A stretch of 64,000 nucleotides of DNA from Caccoplasma_A sp045587545 (GTDB lineage: Bacteria > Bacteroidota > Bacteroidia > Bacteroidales > G3-4614): positions 17,336 through 81,335 of the forward strand of contig JAZNCN010000020.1 of NCBI GenBank assembly GCA_045587545.1. The letters are read 5' to 3'. The position numbers and the translations under genes are program-made. Positions 1 through 7,295 of this stretch are shown in pieces (the first letter of the stretch is position 1; each line of letters starts with the position of its first letter). The notes under the pieces were generated by a model that was given only the letters and a program-made list of their open reading frames with translations, ran no database searches and was not told the origin of the DNA.

Positions 1-610
1 CTATTATTACGATTGAACCTTTACTTCCGGGTACAGAGCCTTTTACTAATAAAAGGTTATGCTCGGGGATAACTTTAATCACTTGCAAGTTTTGAACAGT
101 TACTCTCTCATTACCTGTTTGACCTGCCATACGAGTTCCCTTGAATACGCGTGCGGGATATGAACATGCACCTATTGAACCGGGAGCACGAAGACGGTTG
201 TGTTGACCGTGAGTTGATTGACCTACTCCACCAAAACCGTGACGTTTTACAACACCTTGGTAACCTTTACCTTTTGATGTTCCTACAACATCAACAAAGT
301 CTTCTTCTGAGAAGAAGTCAACTGAGATTACATCTCCTAAGTTATACTCTGTCTCAAAACCTTTGAACTCGGCCAAGTGTCTCTTGGGTGTCACACCACT
401 TTTTTTGAAGTGTCCCATCTCTGGCTTAGAAGTGTGTTTCTCTTTTTTGTCTTCGAAACCAACTTGCACAGCTGCGTAACCGTCTGTTTCAACGGTTTTG
501 ATTTGGGTGACAACGCAAGGACCTACTTCGATAACAGTGCATGGCATATTTACGCCCTCAGCACTGAATACGGATGTCATTCCGATTTTTTTTCCTAATA
601 ATCCTGGCAT
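1..610 (-). CDS. rplC: 50S ribosomal protein L3 (3' end outside window)
   Basis: Reading the minus strand from the ATG at 610 gives an open frame to the window edge, about 203 codons, starting MPGLLGKKIGMTSVFS, a classic L3 start. The L3 hallmark stretch around VKRHGFGGVGQSTHGQ is also readable. L3 nucleates assembly of the large subunit and its long loop reaches the peptidyl-transferase centre. The usual length is about 205-210 residues, so only the last few codons are missing. It follows rpsJ by 24 bases, the normal S10-operon order, and is probably cotranscribed from the rpsL promoter. No anomaly seen. Confidence 0.96.
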   Translation of the reverse strand, partial: MPGLLGKKIGMTSVFSAEGVNMPCTVIEVGPCVVTQIKTVETDGYAAVQVGFEDKKEKHTSKPEMGHFKKSGVTPKRHLAEFKGFETEYNLGDVISVDFFSEEDFVDVVGTSKGKGYQGVVKRHGFGGVGQSTHGQHNRLRAPGSIGACSYPARVFKGTRMAGQTGNERVTVQNLQVIKVIPEHNLLLVKGSVPGSKGSIVII

Positions 611-634
611 TTCTTTTTGTTATTAAATGGTTTA

Positions 635-946
635 TTACAATTTTATTTCTACATCAACACCGCTTGGCAACTCAAGTTTCATAAGTGCCTCAACTGCTTT
701 TGACGAACCGTTAAGAATCTCAATCTCTATCAAACGACGGTAGAAAGAGAGTTCAAATTGCTCGCGCGATTTTTTGTTTACGAATGTTGAACGGTTTACA
801 GTAAAGATACGTTTGCGTGTGGGTAGAGGTATAGGACCTTTTACTACAGCACCTGTGGGTTTTACTGTTTTTACAATCTTCTCAGCTGATTTATCAACCA
901 AAGTATGATCGTAAGATTTTAATTTAATTCTTATTTTTGAATTCAT
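635..946 (-). CDS. rpsJ: 30S ribosomal protein S10
   Basis: The 103-residue product is the full usual length for S10 (about 100-105). It has the family core KSYDHTLVDKSAEKIV followed by GPIPLPTRKRIFTVNRS and a basic loop. S10 is a small-subunit head protein, and in other bacteria it also acts with NusB in antitermination. It lies 23 bases downstream of fusA and 24 bases upstream of rplC on the minus strand, so the str and S10 operons are joined here as is common in Bacteroidota. The ATG at 946 is the only sensible start. Confidence 0.98.
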   Translation of the reverse strand: MNSKIRIKLKSYDHTLVDKSAEKIVKTVKPTGAVVKGPIPLPTRKRIFTVNRSTFVNKKSREQFELSFYRRLIEIEILNGSSKAVEALMKLELPSGVDVEIKL

Positions 947-969
947 ATCGCGTTTATGATTTTTGAATA

Positions 970-3093
970 CTACAATAAATCTACTCTACCTTTTACCTCT
1001 GTTAGTACGTTTTTAGCGATTGACGAGCTAACCTCGGCATAGTGTGAGAATGTCATGGTTGATGTTGCACGACCTGATGTGATAGTACGTAATGAAGTTA
1101 CATATCCGAACATCTCAGCCAAAGGAGCTTTAGCTTTTACGATACGAGCACCGCTTCGACTTGACTCCATTCCCTCAACTTGTCCACGACGTTTGTTAAG
1201 GTCTGAGATAACGTCTCCCATACTCTCCTCTGGAGTTACAACCTCTATCTTCATGATAGGCTCAAGAAGTGTAGGTCCTGCCTTCTCGCATGCCTTTTTG
1301 AATGCTTGTATTGCACAAACCTCAAATGACAATTGGTCAGAGTCAACTGGGTGATATGAACCATCTATTACTGTTACTTTCAATTGGTCAACTTGGTAAC
1401 CTGCAAGTACACCATTCTTCATAGCGGTTGTGAAACCTTTCTGAATTGAAGGTATATACTCTTTAGGAATGTTACCACCTTTAACCTCATCAACAAATTG
1501 CAAACTTCCTTCAAAATCAGCGTCAACTGGCTCTACGCGAACAATCATATCTGCATATTTACCACGACCTCCGGTTTGTTTCTTGTAAGTCTCGCGCAAT
1601 TCAACTGATTGAGTGATTGCCTCTTTGTATGATACTTGAGGACGTCCTTGGTTACACTCAACGTTGAACTCACGACGCAAACGGTCAATGATGATTTCAA
1701 GGTGAAGCTCACCCATTCCGCTGATGATTGTTTGACCTGTATCCTCATCTGATTTAACTGTAAATGTTGGATCCTCCTCAGCAAGTTTTTGTAGTCCAAG
1801 ACCAAGTTTATCCAAGTCTTTTTGAGTTTTAGGCTCAACTGCAATTCCGATAACCGGTTCTGGGAAGTCCATTGACTCCAACACGATTGGAGCATTCTCT
1901 GCACAGATTGTATCTCCTGTACGAACGTCTTTCAAACCTACTGCTGCACCTATATCTCCACAACCGATAACCTCTTTTGGGTTTTGTTTGCTTGAGTGCA
2001 TTTGGAATAGACGTGATATACGCTCTTTTTTACCTGAACGTGTATTCAAAACGTAAGAACCTGCTGCAAGGTCTCCTGAATAAACGCGGAAGAAGCACAA
2101 ACGACCTACGTAGGGGTCAACTGCAATTTTGAATATCAATGCTGATAGTGGCTCGCCTGATGAAGGTTTACGTGTAATTTCTACCTCTTTGTTGTCAACC
2201 TCGTGTCCAACTACTGATGGAGTATCTGTTGGACTTGGCAAGTAAGCACATACTGCATCAAGCAATGTTTGTACTCCTTTGTTTTTGAATGATGAACCGC
2301 AAGTCATAGGAACCATCTTCATTGCAAGTGTTCCTTTACGAATTGCTGTTTTTATCTCCTCTTCGGTGATAGTTGAAGGATCGTCGAAGAATTTTTCCAT
2401 TAGAGCATCGTCAAAATCAGCTATACACTCCAATAGTTTTTCTCTCCACTCCTCAGCCTCGGCAACTAACTCAGCAGGTATCTCCTCAACTGTATAGTCA
2501 GCACCCATAGCCTCGTTAGGCCAGTATAATGCTTTCATACGAACCAAGTCAATAACTCCTTTGAAGTTCTCCTCCGCACCGATAGGAATTTGAATAGGAC
2601 AAGGATTAGCACCCAAAACCTCTTTAAGTTGATGAACAACTTCAAAGAAGTTTGCTCCCGAACGGTCCATTTTGTTAACGTAACCTACACGGGGAACATT
2701 GTATTTGTCAGCTTGACGCCAAACAGTCTCTGATTGGGGCTCAACACCTCCTACTGCACAGAATGTTGCAACTGCTCCGTCCAAAATACGAAGTGAACGC
2801 TCAACCTCTGCAGTAAAGTCAACGTGTCCCGGGGTGTCAATGAGGTTTATTTTATATTTCTCATTGTTGTAGCTCCACCAAGTGGTAGTAGCAGCAGAGG
2901 TAATAGTAATACCACGCTCTTGCTCCTGCTCCATCCAGTCCATAGTAGCAGCACCATCGTGTACCTCACCAATCTTGTGTGTTAGACCGGTGTAAAATAG
3001 AATACGCTCTGATGTGGTAGTTTTACCAGCATCAATGTGCGCCATAATACCTAAGTTTCTGGTATATTTTAATAATTCGTCTCCTTTTGCCAT
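970..3093 (-). CDS. fusA: Elongation factor G
   Basis: This translocation GTPase moves tRNAs and mRNA through the ribosome after peptide transfer and helps recycle ribosomes. The 707-residue length is normal. GTPase motifs are all present: P-loop AHIDAGKTT at residues 18-26, the switch II motif DTPGH near residue 87 and NKMD near residue 141. The later domains II-V continue to the stop, with the C-terminal EF-G region GYVTSLRTITSGRATSTM visible. The gene sits 7 bases after rpsG and directly before rpsJ, the standard str-operon place. No second fusA copy is visible in the window. Confidence 0.98.
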   Translation of the reverse strand: MAKGDELLKYTRNLGIMAHIDAGKTTTSERILFYTGLTHKIGEVHDGAATMDWMEQEQERGITITSAATTTWWSYNNEKYKINLIDTPGHVDFTAEVERSLRILDGAVATFCAVGGVEPQSETVWRQADKYNVPRVGYVNKMDRSGANFFEVVHQLKEVLGANPCPIQIPIGAEENFKGVIDLVRMKALYWPNEAMGADYTVEEIPAELVAEAEEWREKLLECIADFDDALMEKFFDDPSTITEEEIKTAIRKGTLAMKMVPMTCGSSFKNKGVQTLLDAVCAYLPSPTDTPSVVGHEVDNKEVEITRKPSSGEPLSALIFKIAVDPYVGRLCFFRVYSGDLAAGSYVLNTRSGKKERISRLFQMHSSKQNPKEVIGCGDIGAAVGLKDVRTGDTICAENAPIVLESMDFPEPVIGIAVEPKTQKDLDKLGLGLQKLAEEDPTFTVKSDEDTGQTIISGMGELHLEIIIDRLRREFNVECNQGRPQVSYKEAITQSVELRETYKKQTGGRGKYADMIVRVEPVDADFEGSLQFVDEVKGGNIPKEYIPSIQKGFTTAMKNGVLAGYQVDQLKVTVIDGSYHPVDSDQLSFEVCAIQAFKKACEKAGPTLLEPIMKIEVVTPEESMGDVISDLNKRRGQVEGMESSRSGARIVKAKAPLAEMFGYVTSLRTITSGRATSTMTFSHYAEVSSSIAKNVLTEVKGRVDLL

Positions 3094-3100
3094 CTTTCAA

Positions 3101-3574
3101 TTAAAATCTAAAGTGAGCAAACGCACGGTTAGCTTCTGCCATCTTGTGCATATCCTCTTTACGTTTAAACGCACCACCTTGGTTGTTGTAAGCGTCCATT
3201 ATCTCAGCAGCCAATTTGTCTGCCATGGTTTTGCCACCACGTTTACGTGCGTACAATATTAAATTTTTCATCGAGATTGACTCTTTGCGATCAGGGCGGA
3301 TTTCGGTAGGAACTTGGAATGTTGCTCCACCCACGCGACGTGATTTAACCTCTACTTGAGGTGTAATGTTTTCCAAAGCCTTCTTCCAGATTTCGAGGGC
3401 TGTCTCTTCTGTGGTCATTTTAGATTTAACCATATCAAGAGCGGAATAGAAAATAGTGTATGCGGTATTTTTCTTTCCGTCATACATCAAGTGGTTTACA
3501 AATTTTGAAACCTTTACATCACTGAAGATAGGATCGGGTAATACAATCCTTTTCTTTGGTTTTGCTTTTCTCAT
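3101..3574 (-). CDS. rpsG: 30S ribosomal protein S7
   Basis: The 157-residue product has the normal S7 length and the signatures KFVNHLMYDGKKNTAY and RRVGGATFQVPTEIR. S7 nucleates folding of the 3' domain of 16S rRNA and lies at the E site. In E. coli S7 represses its own operon by binding the rpsL-rpsG spacer. Here that spacer (3575-3743) is 169 bases long, much wider than the other gaps in this operon, so a similar control or an extra promoter is possible but unproven. The start ATG at 3574 fits the family N-terminus MRKAKPKKR. Confidence 0.98.
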   Translation of the reverse strand: MRKAKPKKRIVLPDPIFSDVKVSKFVNHLMYDGKKNTAYTIFYSALDMVKSKMTTEETALEIWKKALENITPQVEVKSRRVGGATFQVPTEIRPDRKESISMKNLILYARKRGGKTMADKLAAEIMDAYNNQGGAFKRKEDMHKMAEANRAFAHFRF

Positions 3575-3743
3575 CTTAATTCTTTTTGTTCTTGTTCTTG
3601 GTTGCTTTTTACATCTTCAACAGTATCCTCCGACACCGTTTACTCAACCTAATCAGCCTATCCAAGAAACTAGAAAATAGTTTTACAACTAAGTTTTAAT
3701 TTCTCCGGGCGTTGCATTAATGTTTATGCAGGCTGCAACTTTA
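3575..3743 (-). promoter_or_regulatory. Long rpsL-rpsG spacer, possible leader control
   Basis: The 169-base gap between rpsL and rpsG stands out because the other spacers in this operon are 7 to 24 bases. On the minus strand, shortly after the rpsL stop, a GTTGC arm can pair with a GCAAC arm about 20 bases on, with a nested GCAT/ATGC pair inside. I found no ORF and no clear promoter. A role in S7 feedback control is inferred by analogy with E. coli only. Confidence 0.3.
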
Positions 3744-4127
3744 TTACTTTTTACCTGCTTTAGGACGTTTTGCTCCGTATTTCGAGCGACGTTGGGTACG
3801 GTTAGCCACACCTGCAGTATCTAATGTACCGCGTACAATGTGATAACGAACACCGGGAAGATCTTTTACACGACCACCACGTACCATTACGATAGAGTGC
3901 TCTTGCAAGTTGTGTCCTTCTCCTGGAATGTAAGAGTTAACCTCTTTTCCGTTAGTCAAACGAACCCTTGCCACTTTACGCATCGCAGAGTTAGGTTTTT
4001 TAGGAGTTGTAGTATAAACCCTCACACATACACCACGTCTTTGAGGACATGAATCCAATGCAGGAGATTTACTTTTGTCCTCCAAAACTACCCTTCCTTT
4101 TCTTACTAATTGCTGAATTGTAGGCAT
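3744..4127 (-). CDS. rpsL: 30S ribosomal protein S12
   Basis: First gene of the operon. The 127-residue product carries the invariant S12 segments TTTPKKPNSAMRK near residues 39-51 and RGGRVKDLPGVRYH near residues 84-97. S12 lies at the decoding centre and contributes to accuracy. The lysines in these two segments, whose substitution is known to give streptomycin resistance, are the sensitive-type residues. The start is the ATG at 4127 (MPTIQQLVRKGR), the normal family start. Its leader runs about 130 bases from the promoter at 4268-4299 and contains a small hairpin. Confidence 0.98.
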   Translation of the reverse strand: MPTIQQLVRKGRVVLEDKSKSPALDSCPQRRGVCVRVYTTTPKKPNSAMRKVARVRLTNGKEVNSYIPGEGHNLQEHSIVMVRGGRVKDLPGVRYHIVRGTLDTAGVANRTQRRSKYGAKRPKAGKK

Positions 4128-4213
4128 TTCTTAGAACTTTTAATCGTTTGTTATTATTTAATTTAAAATTATTTCTCTCGTTTTCTTTACTTAAAAGCCA
4201 CACATAAAATTGG

Positions 4214-4232
4214 TGTAAATCAACTATTTACA
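4214..4232 (-). promoter_or_regulatory. Leader hairpin upstream of rpsL
   Basis: TGTAAAT at 4214-4220 and ATTTACA at 4226-4232 form a perfect 7-pair hairpin with a 5-base loop. It lies in the predicted 5' leader of the ribosomal operon, about 80 bases before the rpsL start. There is no U-run behind it, so it is not a simple terminator. A control function is not shown. Confidence 0.4.
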
Positions 4233-4267
4233 CAGTTATGGCGTACTTTTTGGCGCTAAAAACTTCG

Positions 4268-4299
4268 CAAAAGTACTATTTTTTTGGCAATTAACCAAA
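4268..4299 (-). promoter_or_regulatory. Bacteroidota-type promoter for the rpsL operon
   Basis: On the minus strand a TTTG (complement of 4296-4299) is followed after exactly 20 bases by TACTTTTG (complement of 4268-4275). This is an excellent match to the Bacteroidota housekeeping consensus TTTG-N19/20-TAnnTTTG. Transcription would begin near 4261, leaving a leader of about 130 bases before rpsL. The element also overlaps a small ACCAAA/TTTGGT inverted repeat. Confidence 0.75.
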
Positions 4300-4330
4300 C
4301 TTTTTGGTGATAAATTTATCAAGTTAAAAG

Positions 4331-5290
4331 TTAATTACAAAGTACTTTTATTACCTCATCGTTTACCTTAACCAATATTACACCTTTAATGGTTACCGGC
4401 AGCTGTATTTGAACCGAACTACTATTGTAACTACCTGAAGTTATTACCCTGCCTGTTGTATCATATATCTCTACTGAGTTGATGCCATCGGCATTTTCAA
4501 TATATAACACCCCATTTGAAACGTATGCTTTGGTTTTGGGCGTATCTGCAATACTTTCATTAATTCCTGATTCTTCAGCAGGATAAAATTGTTTGCCTTT
4601 GTAGTAGAAAGATTTTAAAGTAAAATTCACATTTGATCCCATTCCTGTAGTTGTAGTAACTCTATCGTACCATAAACCAAATTTTGAACCTATTCCTTTT
4701 ATCCATTCTTCTTGAATATCATTATTACCCCAATTATACATCTCTATAGGAGTACAATATGGAGATCCCATATCCTCGAAAAAAGTTACTGTAATAAACT
4801 CATCTTCTTCATTCAAAGAAAAGTCATACAGACAAAACTCATCAAACACTCCTTCTTCGTCTTCTTCAACTCCAAAAAATATGCGAGCCCTCCCTCCTGT
4901 AACATAATTTAAAGTTTCGTAATCGAAATCGACAGGGTCAATATATACCTTCTCACCCTCAACTCTTATTCCTCCAACATACCCATAATCTATATTATTT
5001 TGTATGTCTTTTACATATAATTTAGAGTATTTTTTATCATTCATAATAGTATCTCCTTCTAAATAATATGTGTAGTATGTATAATATATATCATACCATA
5101 ATCCTGTTTCCGGATTTGCCCAAGATCTTTCAGTATATATTTCTTCTTCTATTACCCAAACCGCATCTTCAGTAGGAAATACATCGGGAAGAGTTATATC
5201 TTCTGTTGTTTGTGCATATACAGATATATTTGAGGTTGTAAGTAAAACTAACAAAACCAGTTTAGTTATTATTTTATCTATTCGTTTCAT
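4331..5290 (-). CDS. Secreted protein with T9SS type A sorting domain
   Basis: The 319-residue product has an N-terminal signal peptide (basic MKRIDK, then a leucine-rich core ending near VYAQ). A central region has no family I recognise and is rich in acidic and aromatic residues. The last 75 or so residues form a T9SS type A sorting tail: a YVSNGVLYIENADGINSVEIYD-like strand pattern (seen in pieces), an IYDTTGRVI motif and an end reading VILVKVNDEVIKVL. Such proteins cross the outer membrane by the type IX system and are usually released or attached to the surface. The gene lies 30 bases downstream of a gene remnant and may share its old transcript. Function of the mature part is unknown. 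Confidence 0.8.
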   Translation of the reverse strand: MKRIDKIITKLVLLVLLTTSNISVYAQTTEDITLPDVFPTEDAVWVIEEEIYTERSWANPETGLWYDIYYTYYTYYLEGDTIMNDKKYSKLYVKDIQNNIDYGYVGGIRVEGEKVYIDPVDFDYETLNYVTGGRARIFFGVEEDEEGVFDEFCLYDFSLNEEDEFITVTFFEDMGSPYCTPIEMYNWGNNDIQEEWIKGIGSKFGLWYDRVTTTTGMGSNVNFTLKSFYYKGKQFYPAEESGINESIADTPKTKAYVSNGVLYIENADGINSVEIYDTTGRVITSGSYNSSSVQIQLPVTIKGVILVKVNDEVIKVLCN

Positions 5291-5320
5291 AATCTTATTG
5301 TTTCTTTAAGTTAATAATAT

Positions 5321-5512
5321 CTATTTAATTGTTCCATTTATCAGATTTAATATTGCTCCTTGCTCTATATCTAATTTAGATTCTCCCTCTATTGTCATAT
5401 CTATTACTCCTCCGTTGGTAATAGTTAATGTTCCCCCTGAGCATACTTTTATAAAGACATCTCGAATAATACCACCATCTATTATTAACGATCCTTGCCC
5501 GAAATATAAATA
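5321..5512 (-). pseudogene. 3' remnant of a repeat-type surface protein gene
   Basis: On the minus strand an open frame runs from about 5560 to a TAG at 5321-5323. Its last 60 codons look truly protein-like: GQGSLIIDGGIIRDV, then SGGTLTITNGGVIDM and GAILNLINGTIK. The GG-x-L-x-I pattern is typical of right-handed beta-helix surface proteins. No start or signal peptide remains, because the frame runs upstream into AT-rich short tandem repeats (5500-5590) and then a stop at 5561-5563. I read this as the tail of a deleted gene. A short functional ORF starting at the internal ATG is possible but less likely. Confidence 0.5.
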
Positions 5513-5590
5513 TAAATATAAATATATTTTTTCTAAAAAAACAAATAAATTGGGAGAAAATTACAGAAAATTACAAAATTACAAATTTTA
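5500..5590. repeat. AT-rich short tandem repeats at remnant breakpoint
   Basis: About four copies of a 6-base ATAAAT-type unit run from about 5501 to 5525. Further along, from about 5560 to 5588, come several imperfect AAATTAC units. The first tract lies where the coding signal of the 5321-5512 remnant fades. Slippage or deletion at this tract is a plausible cause of the truncation. The flanks carry inverted copies of a TTCGG(G)CAAGG motif near 5490-5502 and 5591-5601. Confidence 0.5.
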
Positions 5591-5649
5591 TTCGGCAAGG
5601 GACATGAGACAATAGTTAGGGTAACGAAACCAACAACTGAAGCTGATAG

Positions 5650-6231
5650 CTAATAAACCCCATACGACTCATTTATACACGAAACATTATTTGTAGAGAT
5701 AGGAATTATGGTTTTTTCTTCGGCATTCAACCGCCATACACCAAGCAGATTATTATAAACCTCTGTATCAATCCAATCGTTATCATCAGGAATAACAGCC
5801 ATAAGATCATAATCAATAACATCTTCGCGCACGACATATCCGGGCCAACCGATAGAGGCTCCTGCAGGAAAATATATTTTTACAGAGTCGGTCAATCTCC
5901 ACAACAGGTTGCCATCTTCATCTTTATCAAACAACTCCGACATTATTATATATGCCGAGTCTGTAGACAATACGGCAACATCTATATTAAAATCTTTACC
6001 ATATGCAGCACTACCTGCTAACGAACACTCGCTGAATGGGGCAAGATATAGCATTGAAGAGGCAACATCTTTCTCAAATATATCTTCACACATCAAAGAG
6101 CTGTCCATTTCAAAAACTAAAGTAGAGTCCTCGTCTGTATTTATAGCTATAGCACCCTTCCCTCCTTTCAAGCAAGACGAAAGTAAGGAGATAAACAATA
6201 TTACCGACCCTATAAAAAACATTTTTCTCAT
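5650..6231 (-). CDS. Putative lipoprotein of unknown function
   Basis: The product begins MRKMFFIGSVILFISLLSSC, a lipoprotein signal peptide with lipobox LSSC, so it should be lipidated at that cysteine and anchored in the envelope. A TTG-started extension of three codons is possible but the ATG at 6231 gives the canonical signal. The mature part of about 170 residues is acidic and shows no family I recognise. It contains IYFPAGASIGWPGYVVRED and a C-terminal GVWRLNAEE segment. The gene is divergent from the GSCFA gene at 6303, with only about 70 bases between the starts, so the two promoters must lie close together or overlap. Confidence 0.75.
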   Translation of the reverse strand: MRKMFFIGSVILFISLLSSCLKGGKGAIAINTDEDSTLVFEMDSSLMCEDIFEKDVASSMLYLAPFSECSLAGSAAYGKDFNIDVAVLSTDSAYIIMSELFDKDEDGNLLWRLTDSVKIYFPAGASIGWPGYVVREDVIDYDLMAVIPDDNDWIDTEVYNNLLGVWRLNAEEKTIIPISTNNVSCINESYGVY

Positions 6232-6290
6232 CGTGTGCAAAGTTACTCCAAAAAGTTATTTATATATCATTTTTTAATCAATTATTTTTA

Positions 6291-6298
6291 TAATTTTG
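6291..6298 (+). promoter_or_regulatory. Possible -7 element giving a very short leader
   Basis: TAATTTTG at 6291-6298 matches the Bacteroidota -7 consensus TAnnTTTG. The GSCFA ATG at 6303 is only four bases further on, which would make the mRNA leaderless or nearly so. I see no good TTTG at the -33 position, so the call is tentative. Confidence 0.4.
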
Positions 6299-6302
6299 CA
6301 TT

Positions 6303-7295
6303 ATGGATTTTAGAACTAAAGTTGAAATTAAATGGAACGGCGATAAGATTTCTCATAATCACTCGCTACTATTCTTAGGCTCTTGTTTTGCACAAGAGAT
6401 AGGAGACATATTCTCTACAAGCAAATTTAATTCTTTGGTTAATCCGTTTGGAGTCCTTTACAACCCCCTTTCTATCTCAAAATCATTAGAAAAGAGTTTA
6501 GATTGTACCCCTTACACAATAAACAATTTATTTAAAGATGGCAACCTATTCCATAGTTTTGACCATCACTCCACTCTCTCCGATACTGACGCAACCCGTA
6601 TGTTGAATAATATAAATGAGAAGCTTATGCTCACATGTCAAAAAATAAGGAGTTCTCATTTTATATTCCTCACATTTGGAACATCATGGGAGTATGAATT
6701 AAAAGCGAATAACGAAGTTGTATCAAATTGCCACAAATTACCGGCAACCACATTTACAAGACGAAGAGCAGGGGTTAAAGAACTTAGCGAAAGAATGACA
6801 GAGACAATTCGCAAAATATTAGAGGTCAACAGTGGTGTAAAATTTGTATTGACTGTAAGCCCTATAAGACATCTTAAAGATGGAGCGCACGGAAATAATT
6901 TAAGTAAAAGCGTATTACTGCTTATGTGCGACGAACTCGCAAACTCATTCCCCGACAATGCAATATATTTCCCATCATACGAAATTCTCCTTGACGAACT
7001 AAGAGACTATCGCTTTTATGCCGACGATATGACTCACCCTTCAAAAAAGGCAGTAGAGTATATATGGGAACAGATAAAAGAAGTGATTATATCTCTTGAA
7101 TCGAGAAACATAATAAAAGAGTGGGGAAAGATAAGACAAGGCATTCTGCACCGTCGCATGAGTGCCGATGTAGAATCATACAAACTATTTTTAGAAAACC
7201 TTTTAAAATCGGCTGAAAGTTTTGCTGACAAATATCAAAATATTGATATTACAAACGAAATTGCCGAGATAAAGAATTTATACCTAAATATATAA
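6303..7295 (+). CDS. GSCFA domain protein
   Basis: The 330-residue protein carries the motif that names the family, LFLGSCFAQEIGD, at residues 24-36. It also contains FLTFGTSWEYE and VSPIRHLKDGAHGNN, typical of this SGNH-hydrolase-like family, and a late DDMTHPSKKAVEYIW segment where a catalytic Asp-His pair would be expected. The biochemical role of GSCFA proteins is not established, to my knowledge. No signal peptide is seen, so it is probably cytoplasmic. Its stop codon overlaps the start of the MurF-Alr gene (TAATG at 7293-7297), which implies translational coupling and suggests a cell-wall or envelope connection. Confidence 0.88.
   Translation: MDFRTKVEIKWNGDKISHNHSLLFLGSCFAQEIGDIFSTSKFNSLVNPFGVLYNPLSISKSLEKSLDCTPYTINNLFKDGNLFHSFDHHSTLSDTDATRMLNNINEKLMLTCQKIRSSHFIFLTFGTSWEYELKANNEVVSNCHKLPATTFTRRRAGVKELSERMTETIRKILEVNSGVKFVLTVSPIRHLKDGAHGNNLSKSVLLLMCDELANSFPDNAIYFPSYEILLDELRDYRFYADDMTHPSKKAVEYIWEQIKEVIISLESRNIIKEWGKIRQGILHRRMSADVESYKLFLENLLKSAESFADKYQNIDITNEIAEIKNLYLNI

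Noticed and set aside
5415..5615. Plus-strand open frame of 66 codons
   Set aside because: It is antisense to the beta-helix-like remnant and contains the KYKYKYKY product of the ATAAAT repeat.
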